This document shows, piece after piece, positions 48,467 through 60,588 of a stretch of DNA of 64,000 bases. Origin of the DNA: Rhabditophanes sp. KR3021 (Eukaryota; Nematoda; Chromadorea; Rhabditida; Alloionematidae); NCBI GenBank assembly GCA_963281155.1, contig CAUJLY010000006.1:7440001-7504000 (forward strand), read 5' to 3'. A program made the position numbers and the translations under genes. The notes below the pieces were generated by a model that did no database searches, had not been told where the DNA came from, and saw only the letters and a list, made by a program, of their open reading frames with translations. Position 1 is the first letter of the stretch, and the number at the start of each line of letters is the position of its first letter.

Positions 48467-51400
48467 TTAGGTAATGACAGTTGGCTCTTTTCGGCCTGTA
48501 AATTGTTCCATTTTGCATATCTCTAAAGCGGCAAGAGCTAAAGGTTTAAGAAGTTCTTGGGCATTTTTAAATAAATTGACGGTGTCGGAAGATGGAATAT
48601 ATGATTCACCATATAATCTAATTGTTGCACCAGCTGATCCTGTTCCGGAAAGTCTGAAGATAATGCGACTTCCGTCAGCAAAGAAAAGACGAGATCCCTG
48701 CATTTTTGAGATGGAGCCATCAACAGGGTCGGTATATTCAAAATTGTCGCCCTTTACAGTTGTAAAGATTTTTCCATTAACATTTAACTCTCTACCAATT
48801 AATCCTAGTTGGGGTTGTAAAAATGTCATTAATAGATTAGCACCTTGTGCTTCTACATTCTCGTAATCATAGCGCAAAAAGACGTTGCGGCCGTATTTTT
48901 TCCAGTGGCTTTCAATAATGGTTTGAACAGAATCTTTTTGAACGGCTAATATTTGAAGCCAAGCCAAAAAGGCCCAAATTCCGTCTTTTTCACGGATATG
49001 ATCTGATCCAGTTCCAAATGACTCTTCACCGCACAAGGATAATTTTCCGGCATCCATCAAATTACCAAAGTATTTCCATCCAGTTGGCACTTCGTAAACT
49101 TGAAGACCCTTGGCCTTGGCAACTAAATCAATGGCCATTCCAGTTGGCATGGAGCGGGCAAAACCTTTGATTCCAGTTCTTTGGAAGTATGGAATATGTT
49201 GCAAATTTTCCCCGATTATAGCCAAAGAATCACCTGCAATGATAATATATTAGCTTAAAGGTATTTTACGTGTCATTAGTAAAGATCTACGATCCTTTGT
49301 CGCTAAAGTATTATACTTGAAATTAAGGCTACACAAAGAGACATCTAAAGGTAAGTTGTTCTTATTTTATGAATGATATAATATTTGAATTTAGGGCAAT
49401 CTGTTTTGAAAGTATCACGGATTTTTTCAAGCCGGCAGAAAAAATTAACATGCCACCGTTAACTAAAGAACAAAGGAGGGAGAAAGAAATGAATGTGAGA
49501 CGTTCTCGAATCAAGCCATTCTTGGATGAAATTGAAAGGGTGTTTGTAGAGAAGTTGGATGAAAGGGTCTTCAAAAAGAAGTTTGTCAACGTTGAAGTGG
49601 TGAAAGAGAAGAGGCGTCTTTTGATGGAATTTCTCTATTCTGACTTAGGCACTAGTCCTACTACGATCGAAGAAACATCTGAAGTATACTAGAAGATTTT
49701 ATTGAAGTTTTTGAAAGTGTTGGGTTTGATAATACTGAGACATTCTAACGACAGTATGTTTAATAGTTACAAGAAGAAATATCACATAATGATAAAAATC
49801 CTTTTACCCAATTCATATTTTATCTATCTTTGTATTTTGCTTCCAATCCGCCATTCAAAAGAGGATTTATCGAAATGTTGAATGATATCAGGAATGCTGT
49901 TGGTTATTACGCAATTCCTCCAGAACCTACTCAAGGAATGGATGACACAGAAATTGCAACGTTGGAAGTCAGGGTAATATTAAATTCAATTAATAAGTTA
50001 CCCGAGTACAATAGAGTTAGTCAGATGATGAGTTTTTACAAAAAGTGCGTTCATATGAATAATCTTGATAGTAATAAGATCTCCTTGGTGTTATTTGAGA
50101 ATGATGGACTTAGAAGAAGGGAAAGGCCGTTGAGGCAAGGTTTTGATGGGGAGTTGTAATATCCCGTTGAAACAGCTTTAAGTCTGGAAAGCATTATGGT
50201 AGCTGCTTTCCAAATTCATTGAACTTGTCGATGGGTTCGTTTCATTAGAAGTCCCTAATGGCTTTCATCCAAATCAAGTCATGAAGCTAGGCAGTCGCTT
50301 AATGTCAATTACTCAAGCTCGTAAAGTTGATCATTTTCTAACTAGACCTACAAAGAATGAGGAGTGTGCTGATGTTGGAGACTATGACGACAATGATGAG
50401 TTGGAAAGTCAAGACGATGAGGAAAGCAGTTTTGCACTGCAGTGCCCATATTGCAAGAAGCCATTGGCTAAACATCTTTTGTCAGGACACATTAAATCCC
50501 GATTATGCCAACAGATGCCGAAATGGAGTTCAACACCGATATTGATGCTGAACTCGTCTTATCTGCAATCTGGCCTGGATGCAGGAATCCAGTACTTGAT
50601 GATGCCGCTTGCATCTGCTACATCCTTTGCGACTTAAGTAACGAAATGAGCATTATGGATGATTTCGAAGTCTTCCTTAGACGCTTATTTTATATCGGCG
50701 AGTCAGGAAGATAGAAAGAATCAACACATCGGGGATTCTGATAGGAAGGTACTAAAAGATCAACTTTTTGATCGCAAAGAACTAAGAATGAGCCAAATTG
50801 GTGTCGAGAATATGGTTATGTGCAAGCTTCCAGTTCCGTCAAAGGAAATTGCTAGAAATCTGGAGTTTATCTTCTGACCCAAGTTTAAGTGGCAAGTAAC
50901 TAACTGTGATCGTGGAAACTGTACTGTGCCTGAAGTTTATCGACTCAACTCTTTCAATGCCTGCAGATTAGTTGACATCTTGGTCAAAATTCTATTTGAT
51001 CTCAAACTTATTGTCTAATTATTTGCTATTTTTAATTTGTTTTGTTTAATAAAAATGTTTGGCTCACTTGGTGTAACAAAGAATCCGTTTTTTCCTAAGA
51101 TCATATTACGATCACCATCGCCATCGAATGCTGCGCCAATATCGTATTCCCCTGTTTTCATTAAATCAACAAGACCAGCAGCATAAGTTAGGTTTGGATC
51201 GGGATGACCCCCACCAAAGTCAGGCTTTGGAATGAAGTTTAGGAGAGAAGATGGCTTGCAGCCAAGTTCATCAAGCAAAATTCTAGACGCATAAGGTCCT
51301 GTGACGCCATGAAGTGAATCGACCAAGACATTTACTCCAGTTGCAAGATAATTTTTGATTGCAGTAAAATCAAAGATTTCTTTCATCAAAACAACGTAAT

Positions 51401-52017
51401 CTTCAACAGAGTCAATTACTTGGACGGTAAAAGTCCCAAAATTGTCGATTTGATAGGTGGATGTTCCGATTTGAGTAAAGTCACAATTTAACTCAGAGCA
51501 AATGTAATACTCTTTGATTTTGGTGGTAATGTCGTAGATAGCGTTTGTGACATTGTCAGGAGCGGGGCCGCCGTTAGCACAGTTAAATTTGATACCAAAA
51601 TCATTTTTGGGGCCTCCTGGATTGTGTGATGCAGTCAAAATGATTCCACCACCGGTTTTGTTTTTTCTGATAAGGTTAGAAACAGCAGGGGTACTTAGAA
51701 TACCATCTCTACCAACAATCAGTTTGGAAAGCTAAATTATGAATATAAAATAATTTGATTGGACAACTTACTCCATTGGCAGCTGCGATTTGGATAATTA
51801 TGTTGGTGGCTTCAGGACACAAATATCTTCCATCTCCTCCAACAACAAGAGTAGCACATTTTTTGTTTGATCCTAAGCCGGCATCCAATGTAGCTTGGAT
51901 AAAGTTTTCGGTGTAGTGCTTTTGTTGAAATTCAGGAACCTTCTTTCTCAAGCCTGATGTTCCGGGCTTTTGTCCAGGAAATGGCTTCGTAGCTATAGTT
52001 TCAGGAGTTAGAGACAT
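48467..52017 (-). CDS. pgm-1: Phosphoglucomutase 1
   Basis: Interconverts glucose-1-phosphate and glucose-6-phosphate in the cytosol, linking glycogen, glycolysis and UDP-glucose supply. Exons 51772-52017, 51068-51731 and 48467-49233 join in frame to 558 residues, matching PGM1 enzymes. All active-site loops are intact: the phospho-serine loop LTASHNPGG, the metal loop DGDGDRNM, the sugar loop [17 protein letters not shown], and the C-terminal phosphate loop [17 protein letters not shown]. Only the second intron (49234-51067, 1.83 kb) is unusual; it is far longer than its neighbours and contains an antisense broken gene copy. Its splice sites are GTGAGC and TTGCAG, joining CCA-A to GT-GAT to restore the family sequence PSDS. 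The gene is likely constitutive. It supplies the UDP-glucose route used by TPS next door. Confidence 0.95.
49369..50877 (+). pseudogene. Antisense pseudogene nested in PGM1 intron 2
   Basis: Protein-like sequence runs through this intron on the strand opposite PGM1 but with several frame changes and stops. Segments: 49369-49692 ([26 protein letters not shown]); 49680-50220 in another frame with stops at about 49746, 49762, 49765 and 50157 ([20 protein letters not shown]); from about 50226 a third frame ([20 protein letters not shown], then [19 protein letters not shown], a possible CCHH-like zinc site) to about 50510; then 50505-50690 ([20 protein letters not shown]); and a last part to a TGA at 50877 ([16 protein letters not shown]). 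Composition is that of a real gene and the order is collinear, so it looks like a copy of one protein of at least 450 residues. No introns are evident between segments, which fits a retrocopy. I do not recognise the parent. Confidence 0.7.
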
Positions 52018-54198
52018 ACTTAAATCTAAAAGTGATGAAAACTTAATAGTGCTTAGGAAAGCTTAATATTAAATCAATGATGTATCCAAAATAAATTACA
52101 TTTAGCACGTACATATAAAAGAGTATAAACTAAAACCCAATACAAATACAAACAAGACTTTATACTTATAGTACGAGCTTCTTAATAGCACATAAAATAT
52201 TACAAATCATCATCATATATGCTGTAAATAATATTTAAGTGATTTACGTCGAATTTATATCGAAATAAATATTCAGTAAATTTGTTAAGAAGGAATTGAT
52301 ATAGCTGAATAAATAACATCATTGCATAGATATTCTATATTCACAAAATACACTTATTTTAGAGACAACATGTTCACAAAACAATGCCGTTAGATAAAAT
52401 TGTGATAGTGTAAAAGATGTGTACGCAAAGGTATTGCTCATAAAATGCTAAGATCTTGTTGACAAAAAGAACATCAAAAGTCACTTAAGGCGGAAACTTT
52501 TATGTTATTTTTTAATCAGTGGAATATGATTTGTTGGTCATAAAAAGGTTACATTGATAAAGGTGATATTTTGTATCAAGTAACCACAAAACGCACAAAA
52601 AGGTAATAGTAATTATTGTTTCAAATCATCGATAGATGTCAATTGGTAAGTATACAAATGGTTATTTTCATCAAAAATAACTTTTTTGAATAAAATCGAC
52701 CCAATAAACATACTTAAAAATAATAATAAGACCTTTATATAACAAAAACAACAGATTAATTGCAAATTTTATCATTGTAAATGATCAATAAATATACATA
52801 TTATACTCATATAAATTCAGATGCTACACCATTGAATGATTATTGTTTAAATTCATTTATCATATATCTCTTGACAATTGTTAAGAGTCAAGTAGGCCGA
52901 ACAATTTTTGTTTTGTTTAATTTAAATTAAAAATGAAACACACTTTTATTTTTCTTTGAGTTGTAGTGCAATTTTAAAATGATCATAAATAGTTTAAAAG
53001 TATCAAATATAGAATATGCTTTGTTAATCAACAAAAAAATTGAATTACTTTTGAGATTTAGGCAGTAAACATCAAAAAATTGTAAAAAACATTCATGGTC
53101 TCGAAATTTAACCAAACTGTGTTTTTGACAATAAAGTTTTCAAATTCACATGCTCTAACTGTTAACTTCTACCACATTTTCTAATTTTATTAAACATGTC
53201 GAATTGGATTAGACTAAATACTTTATAGTTTTGAATTATGTTTAAAAAAGCTAAGTATTTATTATGATGACTTTTATAAACCAAATGGTTTCTTGCATAA
53301 AAATACACAGTTCTTGCATTGGCCATAGAATAATTTCGGTTTGACATTAAAACGCTATTAAAAAATAAATGATATTGCACATTTAATCGCAATGTTTCTT
53401 CGTAAAGGGAAGTTTCTTTGTATGTGTTGGTTCAAGTACCTATGATTTACGAGGTTACAATAGTTGTATCTATCAGTTGCAAACATAAATTTATGTGTAC
53501 ATACTTATGTAATATGGTTACTTTTTTGTCTTGCAAACTATAACAACATCAGCTAACTGTGAAATTGTTTTTTGTACTCAACCCCATTTGGACAAACAAA
53601 CAATTGCTATCTAATATAAAATCATTTATTAACTAAACGATTCGCATCACTTAATATGCACTTACTCCCTATTTTTCTGCAACTAATTAAACTTTTCACC
53701 ATATCTATTTATTCTTAAAGACAAATGATATGTTTTTTAGTAATGCATACATTATTAATGAACGAAAAGTGTTATCATTTCCTTTTTAAGACTTTAATAA
53801 AATAGATACATAAGACTTGTATGCATCACTTGAATTAGTATTTTTGTGCACAAAATAGTATCAAGGTTCTATGTTGTTTTCTCCTAAAATTAAAACTAAA
53901 AAGTTTTCTATTTATATTGGTTCAACTTTTTATAACGCTAAACAAGCAACTGTTTATTGCATTATAAATTTACAAATGTCTCGATAAAAGAATTTGTTAT
54001 CACGTGGTCAATGCTTCTTCTATTACCTTTTGATTTTTGTGTATTAAATGACATCGAGATGATTGTGCTGGTGCGATCATGACTTAGTTCCGTTAATTTT
54101 TTACACATTCAATTAAGAAATTACCATAATATCGATGTATGACTTGTAATTTACTATTCGAATCATATAAATAATTTGTTTTAAACATTTCAGACTAA
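52018..54198. other. Intergenic between divergent genes
   Basis: Upstream regions of PGM1 (minus) and the nuclear receptor (plus). AT-rich short frames around 52.9-53.4 kb are not coding in character. A TTTCAG acceptor ends at 54193, just before the receptor ATG. Confidence 0.55.
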
Positions 54199-55821
54199 AT
54201 GAATTCTTCGGGTATTAAATTGGAAGGAAGTATAAATTATTTGGGTGACAATCAAATACCCACAACATCGGCTAAAGGTAAATCAATTATTTGAAGTGTA
54301 TTATTACTCAAATTTATTTTCTTTTAAATGTACAGCACTTGGAGAGTGTTTAATTTGCGGCGAAGAATCGTCAGGAAAACATTACGGTGTTTATAGGTAA
54401 CCTATTCAACTTATCAATAATACTCATTTTCTATTTCAGTTGTTTGAGTTGCAAAACATTTTTTAGAAGGTAATTTAATTTATAACCTTCCCATATAATT
54501 AATGTTTGTACTTTAAGAGCAGTTGTTCATGAACAGGATATTAATTGCAAAAGAAATGGGAAATGTGAATTAGATAAAAATGCAAGAAAGGCTTGTAGAG
54601 CCTGTAGATACAAGAAATGCTTAGCGAGTGGTATGTCTAAGGCAGCTTTACAGCCTCGTCGAGATTTAATTGGATGCAGGCGATTGCCAGGTCAAAAAAA
54701 CGGTAACCTACGTAATGTCAATTTATCACCAAACTGCTCAAAAGGTTTGCCAAACAGCAGTGTAGAGTCGCAACAAGCCAAAATGGATAGGATTGCTGAG
54801 CAAACTTCTCTTGATAATACCAACTTTTTGGAAGTCATTTTAAAATTAACGAAAATTGATAAGGACATTAGAAAAAGAAAGTTTCAAGTCATACATGCGA
54901 GAGATGAAGCTAAGAAATTGTCTGATGGTGTCAATTTACACGTGAATGGGAAACAGGGGGCCGTAATTACTTCCTCAAAGGATGCTTCTTCCTCCTCTAC
55001 CTCGTCGCCCGTAGAGCACTTTGACAAAAGCAGCTTTCACAGGCCTCTTCACCATTTAAACAATAGTCAGCTACGTATAATGTTGGGTATAGATATTGCG
55101 AATGTTTGCCATATTGAATTGTTATCATTAATTGAATGGTCCCGGAAATTGCCCGCATTCTCCATTTTAAAGTCAGTTGATCAATTAACATTGCTGAAAA
55201 GATTTGCAATGCACTATTTAATTATTGAACACGGATATTACACAGCACAATTTGATGTTGAAAATGTGTGGCTGATATCGAATGGGACATGCATGCCTCG
55301 AAATATCAATGTAATAGGAAAACATGGTACTGAATGCATCTCTGAGGAGCGAAAGTGGCGTCAGGAAAAGTTATACAAGCAAATGACTGACAGGTGTATC
55401 GATGAAGTGGCTCAGCCATTGAGACGTCTGAACTTGATGCCGGAAGAGTTGTTAACTTTAAAATTAATAATGTTGTATCATTGCGGTAATCACACTCATG
55501 TTGATGAAAGTAGTGAATTCATTTCTCAAGAATCAAGGCGAGTAATTTGCGATGCAAGAAACAACGTGATAAATGCACTTTTCCAATTTTACAAGCATAT
55601 TAAGTATGAAAATTATGAAGGTAAGCCAAAATAGGTTATTAATTTATTTGTTATGATGTATAACTGTATTTACAGAAAGGTTTGGAAACGTTATTCTACT
55701 CATTAGTGGTGTAGTGTCGGCTGCCACCGCAGTTCAAGAAAGTTACCAAATAATGCGACTCTTTAAAATTGTTACCTTTGATCATTTAGCGGAAGAATTA
55801 TTATTTCATCTCCAGGATTAA
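54199..55821 (+). CDS. Nuclear hormone receptor, HNF4-derived nematode type
   Basis: DNA-binding transcription factor. Five exons, 54199-54277, 54336-54396, 54440-54469, 54518-55620 and 55676-55821, join in frame to 472 residues. The start is an ATG six bases after a TTTCAG acceptor. The DNA-binding domain begins [18 protein letters not shown]; its P-box is [10 protein letters not shown], a nematode-type variant of CEGCKGFFRR. Finger two is [20 protein letters not shown], closing with [11 protein letters not shown] 130-residue Ser-rich hinge follows. The ligand-binding domain runs from about [21 protein letters not shown], with [24 protein letters not shown] and [15 protein letters not shown], wording shared with HNF4-derived supplementary receptors. 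The last helix [11 protein letters not shown] is a plausible AF-2. Two of the first three exons are tiny (61 and 30 bp), which automated prediction may miss. No specific nhr number can be given. Confidence 0.9.
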
Positions 55822-57540
55822 TTTCCGATGTTTGTTATCATCATTATTTTGTGTCCTATTCAAAAGATATTTGCCAAAGCCATTCATATTGCATATTTGT
55901 TTCCGTTTATAACTATTATTTACATATCACTATTTTTCATGTAATAATTTTTTAAATAAAATTTATTCTTGGAAATTCAAGCTGTTTTAAATAAGGGTTA
56001 ATAAAACTAATAAGGCTCTAAAAGGGGAAATTAGGCATTGTTTGTTAGTAATTAAGAGCATCTTTTCATTTAATCGGCACCCCTTTTAAGATAACTAATA
56101 AGGTAGTTTATTTTTTTGAATAATTTTGAAAAAACCTCTTCTTTTTTATAAGATTTAAATTATTTAATTATAGTAGCCAAGTAAATCACATGCCTCAAAT
56201 TAAACACCCAATCTAAAGTCAAACAATTTTGATGTAAACTTGTGCATTTAAGTATATGTCTTAAGACTAATAAAAATAGGAAATGCACTTATTTGATAAA
56301 TTTTTGAGAAGTTTGTTCATTAGAATATTTATTAAAAATGTTTGGGCACCATATATTCATATTTATGTATGTAATTATATAAATTTTGCCATTCAATATG
56401 CATTTATTTGAAATTTCCTATAGACCAATTTGAAATATTAGGAAACTGACGTAATTATGAGGCACGCCCTTGTTAATAAATTCTTATAACAAATTTTTTA
56501 ATTGGCAATCTAATTTTCGTTCCATTTAACCGTGGCATGTCATAAATATCATATATATCTTATGGCAGTTCTTAAAAAGAACGATCATTTATCAAAAGCC
56601 TTAGCCTCCTACATGTTGATATAAAAATCAAACATGAGTCTTTAAGATCCAATGTTTTAATAGCGATACACTAATAATATTATTAACTGAACTTAACGGA
56701 ATTGTTTCTATAGTTACTTCCATCAATTTAGACCCAGTCTGGAAAGTTCTAACAAACAGAAATAAAGAATACCTGGGTTAACGTTTTAATATGCCTAGGA
56801 AATATTTTTGCTCAAAATAAATGTAGGCAACTTTTTTTATAAAAGTTCCGTTGTAATAACAGGTGAACTCCAATAAAAATACAAAGAAATTTCCCAATGT
56901 TTTCGGTGTTGTTTTATAATAAAAATTGTTTTTACCTATAAGGTGTATGTATTAAATATGCCAAAGGTAATTTAGTCGGTTGGCACGAACGGTTGGGTGT
57001 AAACATCATTTTTTGTGATAAAATCAAAAAAGTTGCACTACTTTATCTTTATTGTATTAATTGGGTGTAAATAGTTCTCTTTTTAAAGAAAATGCCACTG
57101 CTGGAAACAATTACACGTCTTTCTTATGTGTTCTTTTGTATACAAAAAACAATTTTTCTGTTTCAGTTGAAAATTATTATTTGCCTCGTTTGATATTCAC
57201 TAAATGAATTAAAAATTGCGTTAATAGGTATATGTATAAAAGTTGTAGGATATTTTTTGTTATTGTCAATTCGCTTTCCCTATATTTCTGATAATAATTT
57301 GCACATTCTTTTAATTAAGCTCTTTAAATACAAAAATATTGATATATCTCCTGTGGAAAATTTTCCTGTCATTTACAATATAGTATTTGGTATTAATTTG
57401 TAATTAAAAATACTCAGGATATAAATATATTTGTCATACAAACAAAAAACAACTCTTTTGTCCATATCACTAGCATTTTTAATAGTATATTTACACATCA
57501 GAATAAGAATTGTCACCATATTGTGACTTTTCAAACTAAC
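55822..57540. other. Intergenic, nothing recognised
   Basis: Between two plus-strand genes. AATAAA at 55955-55960 may end the receptor transcript. No coding frame supported. Confidence 0.5.
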
Positions 57541-58951
57541 ATGGGTAATCCTTTATGTAAGCCTACTCGAAAAAAGGTAACCGGATCATCGTGGGTTGCT
57601 GATGATTATGAAAATCCGTTTCAAGCTTTTAATAAGAAGGAGCGTTCATGCCTGAGGGAAACGTATCAGGTAGCTAACTGTAGTTATGTTTAATTTGATT
57701 TAATTATTTTAAAGAGATTAAGCGAGCCAAAAGAAATAATTGGATGTATATTTGTTGATATAGTCAATGACGTGGCTCCGGAACTAAAAAAAGTATTTGG
57801 AGTTGAAAGAGCACCCAAAGTCAGCATGTTGAAAATGCCAAAACTAGGAGGTCACGTGGCAAGAGTCACGGAATTCATTGATCAGGTAATGAGAACTTAC
57901 GTAAAATCTAAAAACATGTTTGTGATTCTTTAGCTTACAACAATGTTGGATTTGACGGAGAATATCGTTGGCGCTTGGCAATTAATTCGTAAAACAGGTC
58001 GCAGTCACACGAAACAATCTTTTCTGGAGGCCAATCAAAATCAACTTGAGAAAAACTACTTTTCAATTGTTGGCACGTGTTTCATGCAAGAATTTATACC
58101 CTTTATGACTGGTGAAAAGGTAAGTATATTAGTAGTGGACTTTGAATTTCACGCATCTATTAACTTTGGGAAACCTTGTGTTTACGTTTAATAACAACTT
58201 ATTTTTATGATTTGAGCATGGGAAACATTTATTTTTAATTTCTTGAAATACATGACTCATGTTTTATACTTTTAGGAAGAAGACGAAAGTAAAAAGAAGA
58301 ATAACAAGTTGACTGTAAATTACGGAACACAAATGATAAAGGATATATGGGAGCGATTCTTCACTATTATAATCAATCAATTAACAGAATCATTCGAGTT
58401 AGAAAAGCAAAAATTGATCAATCTTTCGAATCAAAAAACCTTAGCCCCTCATCAACAAGTTGAGGAAGATCAGAGACGGAAAAGACAAGCTGCGCAAGTA
58501 AGTTCAAAATTGCTTGTTTTTATTTATTCTTACGCTGCTTTACACTATTCCACACAACCGTAAAGGGAGCAATAACATTTATATCGCTATAAAAAGGAAA
58601 TGAATAATATTACATTTGTTATAAAAAACTACGTGGGTGATTTTGAGACTAAGTTATTTTTACGCAACCACAATCATGAGCATAAATTTGTCACTGTTAT
58701 AAAAGAAGTAGTAGTGTAGGTGTAAAGTTTATTTAGTATGATTTCACTTTAATTCATTTTAAACAGACATGCAACAACTTCCTCACTATAAAAATTCCAA
58801 ACAGTTACTATTTTTGAACCCAAAATTAACTTTATGATAGTGACAATATAAATTAAATAAACAAACTTTCCAGGATAAGAAGGAAGAAGAAGACAATTAT
58901 GTGGAGCGAGACAAGCCAAAAGATGAGGAACTTTTTGAAGATCCATTTTAA
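57541..58951 (+). CDS. Globin with N-terminal acylation motif
   Basis: Haem protein of the large nematode glb family. Five exons, 57541-57669, 57715-57885, 57934-58119, 58276-58497 and 58874-58951, join in phase 0 throughout to 261 residues. The start MGNPLC gives a Gly2 for N-myristoylation and a Cys6 for palmitoylation, which suggests membrane attachment. The globin fold runs from about residue 32 (KKERSCLRETYQ) with a CD Phe (VFGVE, residue 71), a distal His about residue 90 (GGHVARVTEFI), the proximal His about residue 125 (RSHTKQSF), then EKNYFSIVGTCFMQEFIPF and WERFFTIIINQLTESF for helices G and H. Residues 161-175 form a charged insert before helix H. A ~65-residue charged tail (Gln/Lys/Glu) follows. 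Placement of E7 and F8 is by eye. The poly(A) signal is at 59019-59024. Role (oxygen sensing or redox signalling) is not decided. Confidence 0.88.
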
Positions 58952-59771
58952 TTATTAAATTTACGTTGCTTTTAATTTGATTAATCTAAAAGTGTATTCA
59001 AACCTTTAAATAGAAACAAATAAATTATCCCCAGACATCTCATTTCTTAATAAAATCTGGTATCCATAAATAAATACATAAGCTAGCCAGTGTGATGTAA
59101 AAATAAATTGCATGGACTTTAATCTTCAAACATATAAGGAACTGAGTTTTTTACATTTTGTTTTGTTTAAACCAATTAAGTTATTACAAAAATGATTCTT
59201 TCATTTTGATACGTTACTGTTCTTTAACATATATAACTAACTTGAATATTTAGAAATGTGTGACTATAATTGTAAAATAAGTTTATTTTGAAACATAATA
59301 AAATTTGTTTTTTGTGCAAACTGTTTATGGCAGGAGTGTGTTTTAAGTTATAAAAGAGAAAAAACGTTTTTTGTTAAATATATATTTATTTGATTAAAAT
59401 ATATCACATAACACAAACAGATAAAAGATAATTTTGGAATACAAGCAACTTAAAATTTAAATAGGTTCAGAAATATATAAAGAGTTAAGTATTTGGGATA
59501 AAAAGCTTGGAAAAATCACAGAATATTATTATTGTTATTAACTAAGTATTTCCTTCCCATCGAAACCTAGATACATGAGAATAAAAAGGTGATACATTTT
59601 GAATATAAATTCTTATTATGCTAATACAGATTTACATATTGGATCAAAATTCCAAGACGAAATTAGTGTATAGTAACTAATCTAAACAAAATGCAAACAA
59701 TATAATATAGTTTAGTTTAGCAGTAAGATCGTATTTTGCTGGAAATCAAGTTAAGAATTTATTGAACATTT
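58952..59771. other. Spacer between convergent genes
   Basis: Contains the globin poly(A) signal AATAAA at 59019-59024; otherwise AT-rich without features. Confidence 0.6.
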
Positions 59772-60588
59772 TTATTTGTTAATGATAAACCCAGCACTGG
59801 ATCCGAACTGTAGGAGAATTCCTTGTAATACACCTAGGCAAAAACAATCACCATTGGTTTCAGGCCCTCCGTGATAATTATCACCATGCCAGGAATACAT
59901 TGTTGTATCATCAAATTTGGCACAATAATCTTCGCAGTCTATTCTCATTGTGTGTGTAGGCAAAGCTGTCAAACGCCCCTCTATGACATGATCAGCTAAG
60001 TTTTCTCTTTCTTCATCGTCTAAATATTTATTATTTTTCTAGAAGAGGGGCAAACAAACCTTCATCCAAACATATTCCAAATACTGCATTGCTTTTATGT
60101 ACTAAGGTTCCGTTTAACGATCTTGACTTATGAGTACATGTTCCGCTATTTTCATATGTCCACTCATACGCCATACAGCATACATCATCAAAGCAACCTC
60201 TTGCACAAGTTAAAAGTGGAATCCCTACGCTCTGTCTATAATCTGCTCCAGCAATTGTCAAGTTATTTGGAACTGAAAAACATTTGGATTCTAAAAATAA
60301 ATGAGGATATAAATAATTTATATGGGAAATTGTAAAAATAGTACCTGTCTCAGCAACCAGAAAATTTAGAATACATAATATAAATAAATTAAAAATTAGA
60401 TATTTTTTTGATAATAAACAATATTTTGCGTGTGATTTATTGTAATGTACATCTGAATATTTCTGATTTGGTTCTTCTTTTAGAAATAAAATAGTATCTT
60501 GGTTATAAATAGCTTTTGATTTGTTTAACTTTAGATTGTAAGTCATGTTTTCATTTGAAGGTAAATCCGATATTGTGTTATGTCTCAT
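59772..60588 (-). CDS. Cys-rich membrane-anchored protein, possibly PAN/Apple-like
   Basis: Three exons, 60345-60588, 60060-60290 and 59772-60019, join in frame to 240 residues. I start at the first ATG (60588), since the open frame further up begins only with TTG. A polar N-terminus of about 55 residues leads to one hydrophobic segment (YLIFNLFILCILNFLVAE), so it is either a type II anchor or an internal signal peptide. The rest is extracellular in character, with many Cys and N-glycosylation sequons: LLTCARGCFDDVCCMAYEWT, then a second block CEDYCAKFDDTTMYSWHG ending ETNGDCFCLG. This two-block layout resembles nematode PAN/Apple-like secreted proteins, a weak assignment. The 54-bp intron 60291-60344 is a multiple of three without stops, so retention would add 18 hydrophobic residues. 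Confidence 0.65.
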
